Assembly: GCA_029287235.1 (NCBI GenBank)
Contig: JARFRM010000288.1
Span: 59,891-123,890, forward strand
From: Thermoanaerobaculales bacterium
GTDB taxonomy: Bacteria > Acidobacteriota > Thermoanaerobaculia > Thermoanaerobaculales > Sulfomarinibacteraceae
DNA length: 64,000 nucleotides
Reading direction: 5' to 3'
Positions within the stretch are counted from its first letter, which is position 1. Every line of letters begins with the position of its first letter. Under the pieces are notes generated by a model that was given only the letters and a program-made list of their open reading frames with translations, made no database searches and had not been told where the DNA came from. A program made the position numbers and the translations under genes. Below, one piece after another: positions 34,803 through 43,659 of the stretch.

Positions 34803-36146
34803 ATGCGAAGCGGAACCCTGATCATCCTGGCGATCGTGGCGGTGGCACTGGGTGCGTTCATCTTCTTTGTCGAGCGTCATCAACCGACCACCGATGAGGC
34901 CGTGGAAAGGGCCGACCGGGTTTTCCCCGAGCTCGACGAGGACACGATCGAGACGGTGGAGATCGAGTCCAACCACGGTCACGTTCGGTTTTCACTGGTC
35001 GAGGGTGAGTGGCGGATGGTCGAACCGTTGGACTGGGCGGCGGACCCGACGGCCGTGCGTTCCCTGCTCGGAGCCATCGCCAATCTCGATGCCGAGAGAA
35101 CGCTCTCTCTCGGCGAGGTGGCACTGTCCGACTACGGTCTCGATAATCCCCTCCTTGGAGTGGTACTCGTGGATGCGAACGGGGTGCGCTTTGCCCTTGC
35201 GGTGGGAGATGCGACGCCCCTCGGGTCGAAACGAGCCGTCCGACGAGGCACGGATGACGAGATCATCCTGAGCGCGGACGCCTTTGTGGCCGCCCTCGAT
35301 CGGGAGGTCGACGAGTGGCGATCGCGAGACGTCATCGAATTGGCCGAGCACGATCTCGAGTCGATCGAGATCTCGACCGTCGAGGATCGGATCCGGGTCG
35401 AACAGATCAACGGCCGCTGGCAGCTCATCGAGCCCCTGGTCGATCTCGCCGATCGCGACCAGCTTCAGAGCCTGGTCTCCGAGCTCAACACGCTTCGGGT
35501 CGGTGAGTTTCTGTCCGAAGATGGAGATCCTTCCGAGCTCGGGCTCGATCCTCCCGCGTTTCGCGTCGTCCTGAAACCGAAGGGCGGGGAAACAACCACG
35601 ACTCTCGAGCTGTCGGCCTCCGAGGAGGGTGCGGGCACGGTTGTCTGTCGCCGCAACGGGGTGGATCTCTTCCAGGTGTCTGATTCCATCGCGACCAGAC
35701 TTTCCAAGGCGCCGGTCCTGTGGCGGTCTGACAAGGTGTGGTCGTTCAGCACGTGGGACGCGGCGACGATCGAGTTGACGGGATCCGCCGGCAAGATCGT
35801 TCTCGACCGGGTTGACGGTCTCTGGCAATTCGACGACGGCGGTGAGGCCGACAACGCCGAGGTTCGCCGGCGGCTCAACGCTCTCTCAGACCTGGAGGTT
35901 CGCGAACACGATCTCATGTTGCCTCCCACCCAGGTCATGGGGAGCGTGATCGTCGTCCTCGAAGACGACAACATCGAAGGCCTCACCTACACCTTCTATG
36001 CGCCCATAGAGGAGGGCGGCCACGCTGCGGTGACCGTCAGCGCGCGCGCTAACGTGATGGGGGTCGACGCCGTGACCGCGGAGACCATTCTCGGCAATCT
36101 CGAGAAGCTGAAACCGATCGTGGAGGGTGACCCCGCCGGCGAGTAG
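34803..36146 (+). CDS. DUF4340 domain-containing protein
   Basis: N-terminal TM LIILAIVAVALGAFIFF; repeated DUF4340-type segments; directly downstream of GldG-like gene. Confidence 0.85.
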   Translation: MRSGTLIILAIVAVALGAFIFFVERHQPTTDEAVERADRVFPELDEDTIETVEIESNHGHVRFSLVEGEWRMVEPLDWAADPTAVRSLLGAIANLDAERTLSLGEVALSDYGLDNPLLGVVLVDANGVRFALAVGDATPLGSKRAVRRGTDDEIILSADAFVAALDREVDEWRSRDVIELAEHDLESIEISTVEDRIRVEQINGRWQLIEPLVDLADRDQLQSLVSELNTLRVGEFLSEDGDPSELGLDPPAFRVVLKPKGGETTTTLELSASEEGAGTVVCRRNGVDLFQVSDSIATRLSKAPVLWRSDKVWSFSTWDAATIELTGSAGKIVLDRVDGLWQFDDGGEADNAEVRRRLNALSDLEVREHDLMLPPTQVMGSVIVVLEDDNIEGLTYTFYAPIEEGGHAAVTVSARANVMGVDAVTAETILGNLEKLKPIVEGDPAGE

Positions 36147-36284
36147 GATCAGAGGTCGTGACGTCTTGATCGGCGCCGCCGGCCCATGGTCGTGAGGTCT
36201 TGAACTCAACGGCGCGCGTTCTCCAGATACCAAAACCCCAAGACCCTCCCGCCAAGCTACAATGCTCCGACCCTGGAGGTTTTC

Positions 36285-38585
36285 TTGACGCAGGCGGTCT
36301 GGCGGGAGCGGTTTGACGAACTTCGGCGGCGGCGGCCCGGTCTCGCCCAGCGGGTGTGCCGTCGGCTGCTGCTCGACATGCAGCGACAGGGCCTCATCGA
36401 CCTCGACGACATCGACGAGGAGATCGCCGTCGCCCTCAACCTCTCGGGTTCGCCGGCCAGGCTCGACCCGAATAGGCCAAAGCCCCGGTTGCCCAAACAG
36501 AGTCGGCACGCGCTCTACGAGTTGGCGTTGAAATACGCCGAGCGCCACCTGTCGGCCGACGAAATCGACACCACCATCGTGCTCACCGAAAAGCGGGCGC
36601 TCGCCCTCGAGGTGGCGCGGTTGGCGGAGGACGCCGACACCCCTCTCGGCGAGCTCCGCGACAGGGTGCACGAGTTTCTCGAGTTCGCGCCCGGCGAGGG
36701 CTCGTCCCTTCCCGAGGACGTCATCGGCACCCGCGCCGCCCTGGTCCGAAGGTTGCTCACCGATCACCTCGATTTCATCGCGGTGGCGAAGCGATTTGTC
36801 CGGGTCAGTGACTTCGGCTGGGTGCTCGATCGAATCGTCCCCACCTATGGTCAACAGGGGCGCCTCGGCGGCAAGGCCGCAGGGCTGGTTCTCGCCCACT
36901 CCATCCTGCAACAAGCGCACTACGAGGGGCGACTCAATGCCGAGTACCGTATCCCGCGGTCGTACTTTCTGCCGTCCAACGGCATCCTCGAGTTCATCGA
37001 GTACAACAATCTCGAGGAGATCATCAACGTCAAGTACAAGGACCTCGAGGAGGTGCGGCAGGAGTACCCGCTGGTCGAGCGCCTGTTCAAGAACGGCGCC
37101 ATGCCTCCGACCATCCACGACGGTCTCGAAAAGATGCTCATGGAGATCGGCGAACGGCCGCTGGTGGTCCGCTCGTCCAGCCTGCTCGAGGATCGCATCG
37201 GTCACGCCTTCTCCGGCAAGTACAAGAGTCTCTTCATTCGCAATCAGGGCACCATCGAGGCGCGATTGGACGCGCTCGAGAATGCCATTTCCGAGGTCTA
37301 TGCTTCGGTCTTCCACCCCGACCCCATCGAGTACCGGCGCAGCCGCGGGCTCCTCGATTTCCAGGAACAGATGGGCATCCTCATCCAGGAGGTGGTGGGT
37401 CGCGAGGTCGGCAACATGCTGGCGCCGGTCTTCGCCGGGGTGGCGTTTTCACGTTGCGAGATGCGCTGGTCGCCACGCATTCGCCACACCGACGGAATGG
37501 CGCGGTTGGTGCTCGGGCTCGGAACCCGGGCGGTGGACAGGACCGTTGACGACTATCCGGTTCTCGTCGCTCTCGAGCAGCCGACGCTCAGGGCGGTGCA
37601 ACAGCCGAATGAGGTCTACCGCTACTCGCAGGGTGCAGTCGACGTCATTGACCTCAACGAAGGCCAGTTCGATTCCATCTCCATCGAGCGATTCCTCGGG
37701 CGGGTTGGGCGCAAGCTGCCGCTGATGAACAAGATCTTCTCGATCTATCGCCACCGCCAGCTCCTGCCCATGGTGGGGCTCATGGCGCAGGTCGAGCCGT
37801 CCGAGCTCGTCGTCACCTTTGACGGGTTGGTGAAATCGGAATTCCCGAGCTCGCTCAAATCCATGCTCGATCTGTTGGAAGATGGTTTGGGTGAGCCCGT
37901 GGACGTCGAGTTCGCCCACGACGGGGAGAATCTCTTCATGCTCCAGTGTCGGGCTCTGAGCCTGGGGTCGTCGGCACAGCGGGTCCCGGTTCCGGCCACT
38001 ATCGACATCAGCGATCAGGTCTTCTCAGCCAACCGCTACGTACAGATGGCGCAAAGCCCCAACATCGAGTATGTGGTCCTCGTCGACCCGCGTGACTATG
38101 AGAAGCTGCCGACCCGAGAAGCCATGCTCCGCGTCGGCCGGGCGGTCAGTGCGCTCAATCAGAAGCTCCCCGAACGACGCTTCATCCTGATGGGACCCGG
38201 CCGTTGGGGCAGCAGCGGCGACATCCGGCTCGGCGTGCCCGTGACCTACTCCGACATCAGCCACACCGCCATGCTGGTGGAGATCGCGCGGCAACGCGGG
38301 TCCTATCTGCCGGATGTGTCCTTCGGTACCCACTTCTTCAACGATCTTGTCGAGTCGAAGATCGCCTACCTGCCGGTCTATCCTGACGACAAACGGGTCG
38401 TCTGGCACGAGGAGTTCCTCTGCGGATCCCCCAACGCCCTGGCCGAGCTGGCGCCCGATTTCGCGGATATGGAGCACGTGGTCCGCGTCATCCATGTGCC
38501 GGCGGTCGCCCATGGCCGGCTCATGCACGTGGTGATGGACGCCGAGGCCGATCGGGCGTTGGCGTTCCTCGCTCCTCCCAAGTGA
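36285..38585 (+). CDS. PEP/pyruvate-binding (PPDK N-terminal domain-like) protein
   Basis: LGGKAAGLVLAHSIL, YRIPRSYFLPSNGILEFIEYNN, PLVVRSSSLLEDRIGHAFSGKYKSLFIRN, DFQEQMGILIQEVVG, RRFILMGPGRWGSSGD. Confidence 0.85.
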   Translation: MTQAVWRERFDELRRRRPGLAQRVCRRLLLDMQRQGLIDLDDIDEEIAVALNLSGSPARLDPNRPKPRLPKQSRHALYELALKYAERHLSADEIDTTIVLTEKRALALEVARLAEDADTPLGELRDRVHEFLEFAPGEGSSLPEDVIGTRAALVRRLLTDHLDFIAVAKRFVRVSDFGWVLDRIVPTYGQQGRLGGKAAGLVLAHSILQQAHYEGRLNAEYRIPRSYFLPSNGILEFIEYNNLEEIINVKYKDLEEVRQEYPLVERLFKNGAMPPTIHDGLEKMLMEIGERPLVVRSSSLLEDRIGHAFSGKYKSLFIRNQGTIEARLDALENAISEVYASVFHPDPIEYRRSRGLLDFQEQMGILIQEVVGREVGNMLAPVFAGVAFSRCEMRWSPRIRHTDGMARLVLGLGTRAVDRTVDDYPVLVALEQPTLRAVQQPNEVYRYSQGAVDVIDLNEGQFDSISIERFLGRVGRKLPLMNKIFSIYRHRQLLPMVGLMAQVEPSELVVTFDGLVKSEFPSSLKSMLDLLEDGLGEPVDVEFAHDGENLFMLQCRALSLGSSAQRVPVPATIDISDQVFSANRYVQMAQSPNIEYVVLVDPRDYEKLPTREAMLRVGRAVSALNQKLPERRFILMGPGRWGSSGDIRLGVPVTYSDISHTAMLVEIARQRGSYLPDVSFGTHFFNDLVESKIAYLPVYPDDKRVVWHEEFLCGSPNALAELAPDFADMEHVVRVIHVPAVAHGRLMHVVMDAEADRALAFLAPPK

Positions 38586-38699
38586 TGAGCTGACCACAGC
38601 ATTTCACCGGCTCGGCACCAGTCAACAGTTCACGGTCGCCAGTTCACAGATCGGATTTCGCCGAGTTTCCGCGACAACGGGACCGTTGAAGCACAATCG

Positions 38700-38900
38700 A
38701 ACCGCAAGGACGCGAGGGTCGAATCGCTGTTTCACCGCAAAGATCGCGATGCTCGCTAAGAACAACTCAAAGACGATCACTTATTGGAACCATCGCACCA
38801 TCGCACCATCGCACGGAGAAACCGCAGATGACGCAGATGGACGCGAATTCCATAGCAACGTCGCAACCACGAAGACACGAAGACGCGAAGCGGAAAAATC
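38700..38900 (+). repeat. Block of several quasi-periodic intergenic repeats
   Basis: accgcaaggacgcgag...caccgcaaagatcgcgatgctcgc; (ACCATCGC)x3 at 38789-38812; gaaaccgcagatgacgcagatggacgcg; gtcgcaaccacgaagacacgaagacgcgaag. Confidence 0.8.
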
Positions 38901-39046
38901 GCCTCGAAGATTGGGGAAAAGGTCGGGCTTGAAGTCGGCAGGGTCAATCATCCGAAGGGCAGGCGAGGTCGAAAACGGGTATTTGGGTTGATGCGATGAG
39001 AATCGGAGGCGATGAAGTCGAGTTTGTGTGCGTGCTTTGGATACCG

Positions 39047-39077
39047 AAAAGAGCGCCCGGCGGTTGCCGGGCGCTTT
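39047..39077. terminator. Bidirectional terminator between convergent genes
   Basis: AAAAGAGCGCCCGGC-GGTT-GCCGGGCGCTTT. Confidence 0.8.
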
Positions 39078-39082
39078 GCGAT

Positions 39083-39110
39083 GAACTGTGAACTGTGAAC
39101 TGTGAACTGT
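39083..39110. repeat. (GAACTGT)x4 perfect 7-bp tandem repeat
   Basis: gaactgtgaactgtgaactgtgaactgt, followed by related cgaccgtcgac. Confidence 0.95.
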
Positions 39111-39130
39111 CGACCGTCGACTTTGTGTTC

Positions 39131-40414
39131 CTACGCCCATCCCCGCAGGTGGCACGCCGTCGCGACCCGCTGGATGGCGATCATGTAGGCGGCGTCGCGC
39201 ATGTACTCGCCGGTTTCTTCGGCGAGGTCGGCCACGGCGTGGAATGCGGTGGTCATCTTCTGATCGAGGCGACTGAGGACTTCGTCCTTGGGCCAGAAGA
39301 AATTGGTGTTGCACTGAACTTGCTCGAAGTAGGAGCAGGTGACGCCACCGGCGTTGGCGAGGAAGTCCGGGATCACAAAGACTCCGCGCCGCTTGAGCAC
39401 CTGATCGGCCTCGGGGGTTGTCGGTCCGTTGGCGCCCTCCGCCAGAATCTTCACATTGGCGTGGATGCGCTCGACGTTGTCGGCGGTGATCTGATTCTCG
39501 AGGGCGGCCGGGATCAGGATCTGTACATCCTGCTCGAGCCAGGCATCGGCCTCCAGGCGTTGGTAGCCGGCCGCCTCGGCCTTGTGCTTGTCGATGGCCC
39601 CGAATCGGTTGGTGATGGACAGCAGGAACTCGGTGTCGATGCCGTCGGTCTTGCGGTAGGTGTAGGACGTCTGATCCTGTTGGTCCCAGCAGGACACCGC
39701 GACCACGGTCGCGCCGAGCTCGATGAGCAGCTTGGCCGCGTACTGTGCGACGTTCCCAAAGCCCTGGATCGAGGCGCGAATGCCCTCAATGGGAAGGTCC
39801 ATTCTCTGCAGAGCTTCACGAACGGTGAAGACCACGCCGTAGCCGGTTGCCTCGGTGCGGCCGAGAGAACCACCGACTTCGACGGGTTTGCCGGTGATCA
39901 TCCCGGGGTAGTGGCCGCCGGCGAGCTTCTCGTACTCGTCGAGGATCCACACCATGTGCTGTGGGTTGGTCATGACATCGGGCGCCGGAACATCGTTGAT
40001 GGGTCCGATGTTCTTCGAAACCTGGCGCACCCAGCCGCGACAGAGTGCTTCCTGTTCGCGTGGTGAGAGGTTGTGCGGGTCGCAGATCACGCCACCCTTG
40101 CCGCCGCCGAGCGGGATGTCGACCACGGCGCACTTCCAGGTCATCCAGGTGGCCAGCGCACGAACGGTATCGATGGTCTCCTGGGGGTGGAACCGGATGC
40201 CGCCCTTGGCGGGGCCGCGGGCGTCGTTGTGCTGAACTCGAAATCCTTGGAAGACCTTGACCGCACCGTCATCCATCCGGATGGGGATGGTGAAGTGGTA
40301 TTCCCGTTGAGGAGACCGCAGCAGTTGGCGGATCCCATCCTCGAGCTGGAGCAGCTCTGCGACTGCGTCGAATTGGCGTTGGGCCATGGTGAAGGCGTTG
40401 AACTCGTTGCTCAT
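39131..40414 (-). CDS. Glu/Leu/Phe/Val dehydrogenase (glutamate dehydrogenase)
   Basis: RVQHNDARGPAKGGIRFHPQETIDTVRALATWMTWKCAVVDIPLGGGKGGVICDP; SIQGFGNVAQYAAKLLIELGATVVAVS. Confidence 0.95.
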   Translation of the reverse strand: MSNEFNAFTMAQRQFDAVAELLQLEDGIRQLLRSPQREYHFTIPIRMDDGAVKVFQGFRVQHNDARGPAKGGIRFHPQETIDTVRALATWMTWKCAVVDIPLGGGKGGVICDPHNLSPREQEALCRGWVRQVSKNIGPINDVPAPDVMTNPQHMVWILDEYEKLAGGHYPGMITGKPVEVGGSLGRTEATGYGVVFTVREALQRMDLPIEGIRASIQGFGNVAQYAAKLLIELGATVVAVSCWDQQDQTSYTYRKTDGIDTEFLLSITNRFGAIDKHKAEAAGYQRLEADAWLEQDVQILIPAALENQITADNVERIHANVKILAEGANGPTTPEADQVLKRRGVFVIPDFLANAGGVTCSYFEQVQCNTNFFWPKDEVLSRLDQKMTTAFHAVADLAEETGEYMRDAAYMIAIQRVATACHLRGWA

Positions 40415-40571
40415 GTTCCTCTCCAGTCTTGCGGTCAGATCGCACCTCATGGACAGAGCGCTTGCGGGTTATACGTCCCGGGAGGGTCGAGAGTCAAGGT
40501 GTTTCCGGAGCGACTGTGCGCTGATCGGCGGACCGCGCTATTGTCGATGGTGGCGGAAGGGATGAAACGGC

Positions 40572-40838
40572 ATGGATGAACAGGCTCAGGTGGTTGAGAT
40601 CGGCGAGCACGGTGTTGAGGACCTGGCCGCCCGGGTCGAGGGCGGCGGACGGATCATTCTGACCCGGGACGGACGGCCGGTCGCGGCTGTCATCGGGGTT
40701 GAGACCCTGAGAGTGCTGACCGACGAACGGGAGCTCCTCAGGCGATTGGCCCTCGGCGAGCTCGAGAGCGCCGCCGGCGAGGGCGATGACCTCGAGGCGG
40801 TGCTCGACGACTGTCGATTGCTTCTCGAGGAGAACTGA
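40572..40838 (+). CDS. Phd/YefM-like antitoxin
   Basis: LAARVEGGGRIILTRDGRPVAAVIGVETLRVL; paired with downstream ParE/RelE-like ORF. Confidence 0.7.
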   Translation: MDEQAQVVEIGEHGVEDLAARVEGGGRIILTRDGRPVAAVIGVETLRVLTDERELLRRLALGELESAAGEGDDLEAVLDDCRLLLEEN

Positions 40839-40845
40839 TCCGACC

Positions 40846-41106
40846 ATGAAGGTGACTCCGTCCGCTCGAAAAGAGCTCCTCGAGGTGGTGGCGAGACTGC
40901 AGCGGCGGGACGCCGAGGAAGCGGCGCGGTTCGTGCTCGAGATCGAGGACCGGCTGGAGGAGATCGGCGAAGGACTCGAAGAGGTCCCGGAGTTGGAATC
41001 GGCGAAGCACTCGGCCACGGCGAGCCACGGCCACCGGTTCTATCTGCGAGAACGCACCAACGGCATGTGGCTCATCGCCGTCTGGCCGGAAGCTCCATTG
41101 AGGTGA
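40846..41106 (+). CDS. ParE/RelE-like toxin-family protein
   Basis: TPSARKELLEVVARLQRRDAEEAARFVLEIEDRLEEI...HRFYLRERTNGMWLIAVW. Confidence 0.6.
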   Translation: MKVTPSARKELLEVVARLQRRDAEEAARFVLEIEDRLEEIGEGLEEVPELESAKHSATASHGHRFYLRERTNGMWLIAVWPEAPLR

Positions 41107-41172
41107 GCCGGCTCGCTGCGGTCAGCCTCGCCGAGACCCCGGGACCCCCAAAGATCCAGGTACAATTGCGCG

Positions 41173-41979
41173 ATGTTTCTTTACTCCGGGGGCGACCCGA
41201 ACCTAACGCTCGCGATCTCCCAGGTTTCGCACGCCTGGCTTGCGTGGCAGCTGGCCGAGCACTGGGGTAACCGCCGCTTCAACCGGCCGCTGCCCCGGGC
41301 CGAGGTCTTGGCGGCGGTCATGCTCCACGACTCCGGGTGGACCGAGTTCGACGTCGCCCCGGGGATCGACTCGAAGGGCCGCCCGAGAACCTTTGACCGC
41401 ATGCCGGTGGAAACGCATCTCGAGATTTGGCGGCGATGCATTGATCGGACCGCTCAGCACAGCCGCTATGCCGCCCTGCTGGTGGCGACGCACTTTTCCG
41501 ACATGGCCGAGGTCAAGGCCGTCGATCTCCTTGGGCGAAGGGACATGGGATCGGCCGGTCTCGTGGAGAACTTTCGCGCCGAAATGGACCGTCGGAAACT
41601 CGACTGGGAAGACAGCCTGGCCTCGGATGCTCGGTATCAAGGCTGTCTGCGAGGTCCGATGAGGCAATCCAATGCCGATATCTTGACCCTCGCCGACCGG
41701 ATCTCGGTCTTCCTGTGTGGGTCGCTCGCGTCGGACTTCGAGGTCGCGGCGCCGACCTCTTCCGGCGATGTCGATGCGGTCAGGCTCACCGCCATGGACC
41801 GAACCCGCTGGCGGGTCAATCCCTGGCCCCTGGAGGGCGATCGGGTTCGACTCCAGTGTGAGGGTCGCCGTCTGGTCTCGACCTGTTTCGACTCCGCGGA
41901 TGAGTTTCAGGAGGTTCTCCAGCGAGCGCCGGTCGAGAGGATGACCTTCACTCTGATGCGCTCGTCCGCGGTCGGTTGA
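41173..41979 (+). CDS. DUF3891 family protein
   Basis: ISQVSHAWLAWQLAEHWGN, MLHDSGWTEFDVAP, HSRYAALLVATHFSDMA. Confidence 0.7.
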   Translation: MFLYSGGDPNLTLAISQVSHAWLAWQLAEHWGNRRFNRPLPRAEVLAAVMLHDSGWTEFDVAPGIDSKGRPRTFDRMPVETHLEIWRRCIDRTAQHSRYAALLVATHFSDMAEVKAVDLLGRRDMGSAGLVENFRAEMDRRKLDWEDSLASDARYQGCLRGPMRQSNADILTLADRISVFLCGSLASDFEVAAPTSSGDVDAVRLTAMDRTRWRVNPWPLEGDRVRLQCEGRRLVSTCFDSADEFQEVLQRAPVERMTFTLMRSSAVG

Positions 41980-42022
41980 CAATCGCCGGCCGGGGACTAC
42001 AATACCCTCTTGCTAACGATGC

Positions 42023-42097
42023 TCCGCAGTAGCTCAATGGTAGAGCGGGTGGCTGTTAACCACTAGGTTGGGGGTTCAAGTCCCTCCTGCGGAGCCA
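42023..42097 (+). tRNA. tRNA-Asn (GTT), CCA encoded
   Basis: TCCGCAGTAGCTCAATGGTAGAGCGGGTGGCTGTTAACCACTAGGTTGGGGGTTCAAGTCCCTCCTGCGGAGCCA; anticodon loop CTGTTAA. Confidence 0.97.
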
Positions 42098-42109
42098 AAT
42101 GACTTCTCT

Positions 42110-42138
42110 CGCCCCGAGGACGTCCTCGGGGCGTTATT
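42110..42138 (+). terminator. Terminator downstream of tRNA-Asn
   Basis: CGCCCCGAGGACGTCCTCGGGGCG palindrome followed by TTATT. Confidence 0.75.
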
Positions 42139-42154
42139 GGTCTCAGGGGGCAGC

Positions 42155-42233
42155 GGCCGTGTCCGCAACCGAGACCGTTTCCGTTGCCGAGACTGAGGCC
42201 GTATCTGAAGCCGTTGCTGTGACCGCGATGGTT
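42155..42233. repeat. Degenerate hexamer-periodic repeat (GNNNCC/GNNNCT)n
   Basis: GTGTCC GCAACC GAGACC GTTTCC GTTGCC GAGACT GAGGCC GTATCT GAAGCC GTTGCT GTGACC. Confidence 0.8.
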
Positions 42234-42345
42234 TTATCTGCGTCAATCTGCGTGATCTGCGGGCAATCTGCGATGATGAGATGGAATCTGTGTCCATCCG
42301 TGTGATCCGTGGGCTGCAACGTGTGATGCGTGCGATGTTTGCGAT
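42234..42345 (-). repeat. Quasi-periodic ATCTGCG/ATCTGTG intergenic repeat
   Basis: atctgcgtcaatctgcgtgatctgcgggcaatctgcgatgatgagatggaatctgtgtccatccgtgtgatccgtggg. Confidence 0.75.
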
Positions 42346-42399
42346 GATCCAGCATCCAGCATCGCTCGTCTGTGTTAGGCTCCGGCCTCGGAGGTCTGC

Positions 42400-43341
42400 A
42401 TGACGGAACGACAACGTGCGCTGGTGACCGGAGGCGCGGGCTTCCTCGGATCTCATCTGTGTGAACGGTTGCTCGGCGAGGGGCTCGAGGTCGTCTGTAT
42501 GGACAACCTCATCACCGGCAGCCTCGCCAACATCGAAGATCTCTTCGGCCGCGACGGATTCATCTTCGTCGAGCACGATGTGACCAATTTCATTCACGTC
42601 GCGGGGCGTTTGGACTTCGTACTCCATTTCGCCTCGCCGGCGTCGCCCATCGACTACCTCAAGTTGCCCATCCAGACCCTCAAAGTCGGATCGCTGGGAA
42701 CCCACAAGGCCATCGGTCTCGCCAAGTCCAAGGGCGCGCGTTTTCTGCTCGCTTCGACATCCGAGAGCTATGGCGATCCGCTGGTGCACCCGCAGCCCGA
42801 GGACTACTGGGGCAATGTCAACCCGGTGGGCCCGCGGGGGGTCTACGACGAGGCCAAGCGTTTCGCAGAGGCCATCACCATGGCCTATCACCGGCATCAC
42901 GGACTCGAGACCAGGATCGTTCGGATCTTCAACACTTATGGCCCACGGATGCGCGCGGGTGACGGCCGGGTCGTCCCCGCATTCATCTGCCAGGCTCTGG
43001 ACAACGAGAGTCTGACGGTCTTCGGTGATGGCTCCCAGACCCGCTCTTTCTGCTTTGTCGACGATCTCATCGAAGGTATCTGGCGTCTGTTGAACTCGGA
43101 CTACGTCGAGCCCGTCAATATCGGCAATCCTACCGAGATGACCGTTCTCCAGTTTGCCCAGGAAATCATCCGGATCATCGGCGCCTCATCGGATGTCATC
43201 TTCAAGGACCTGCCGGTCAACGACCCCAAGGTCCGGCAGCCGGACATCACCCTCGCACGCAGGGTTCTCGAATGGGAGCCGAAGGTGGAACTCGAGGACG
43301 GACTGGCCGACACGATCGAGTACTTCAGGCACCATCGGTAA
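42400..43341 (+). CDS. UDP-glucuronate decarboxylase family NAD-dependent epimerase/dehydratase
   Basis: [84 protein letters not shown]. Confidence 0.95.
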   Translation: MTERQRALVTGGAGFLGSHLCERLLGEGLEVVCMDNLITGSLANIEDLFGRDGFIFVEHDVTNFIHVAGRLDFVLHFASPASPIDYLKLPIQTLKVGSLGTHKAIGLAKSKGARFLLASTSESYGDPLVHPQPEDYWGNVNPVGPRGVYDEAKRFAEAITMAYHRHHGLETRIVRIFNTYGPRMRAGDGRVVPAFICQALDNESLTVFGDGSQTRSFCFVDDLIEGIWRLLNSDYVEPVNIGNPTEMTVLQFAQEIIRIIGASSDVIFKDLPVNDPKVRQPDITLARRVLEWEPKVELEDGLADTIEYFRHHR

Positions 43342-43659
43342 TTGCTCGGAAATCCCCGTGGAAGGCTTGGAGCCTTCACCGTGCATTTCCGAGATAGACT
43401 CACTGTCATGGTCATCACAGGTGCGAATCGGGTTGGGGTGCCGCTCGTTGCCGCAGCAGTGTTCCTCTTGGTGTTGCCGTCCACCGGTTTCGCCTGCGTC
43501 GAGCATGTGGCCGATCTGCCCGATGGCCCCTCCCGGGCGGTTGATCTCGAGGGAGATCTCGTCTATGTCGCTTTCGGCGATGCCGGGATCAACGTGTACG
43601 ACGTTTCGGCCTGCGAGCCGGCACCCGTTCGTCGGTCCGCCGTCCGTGTGACCCCCTGA
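43342..43659 (+). CDS. Short secreted protein; possible truncated LVIVD-type beta-propeller
   Basis: Signal peptide VPLVAAAVFLLVLPSTGFAC followed by one blade-like unit VDLEGDLVYVAFGDAGINVYDVSACEPAPV, then stop. Start uncertain (43342 or 43408). Confidence 0.4.
   Translation: MLGNPRGRLGAFTVHFRDRLTVMVITGANRVGVPLVAAAVFLLVLPSTGFACVEHVADLPDGPSRAVDLEGDLVYVAFGDAGINVYDVSACEPAPVRRSAVRVTP

Noticed and set aside
38686-38991. 101-aa ORF MKHNRTARTRGSNRCFTAKIAMLAKNNSKT...
   Set aside because: Entirely composed of phrase repeats between convergent genes; treated as non-coding.
38789-39110. CRISPR-like array
   Set aside because: Units are 7-8 bp contiguous tandem repeats without spacers; no cas genes in the window.
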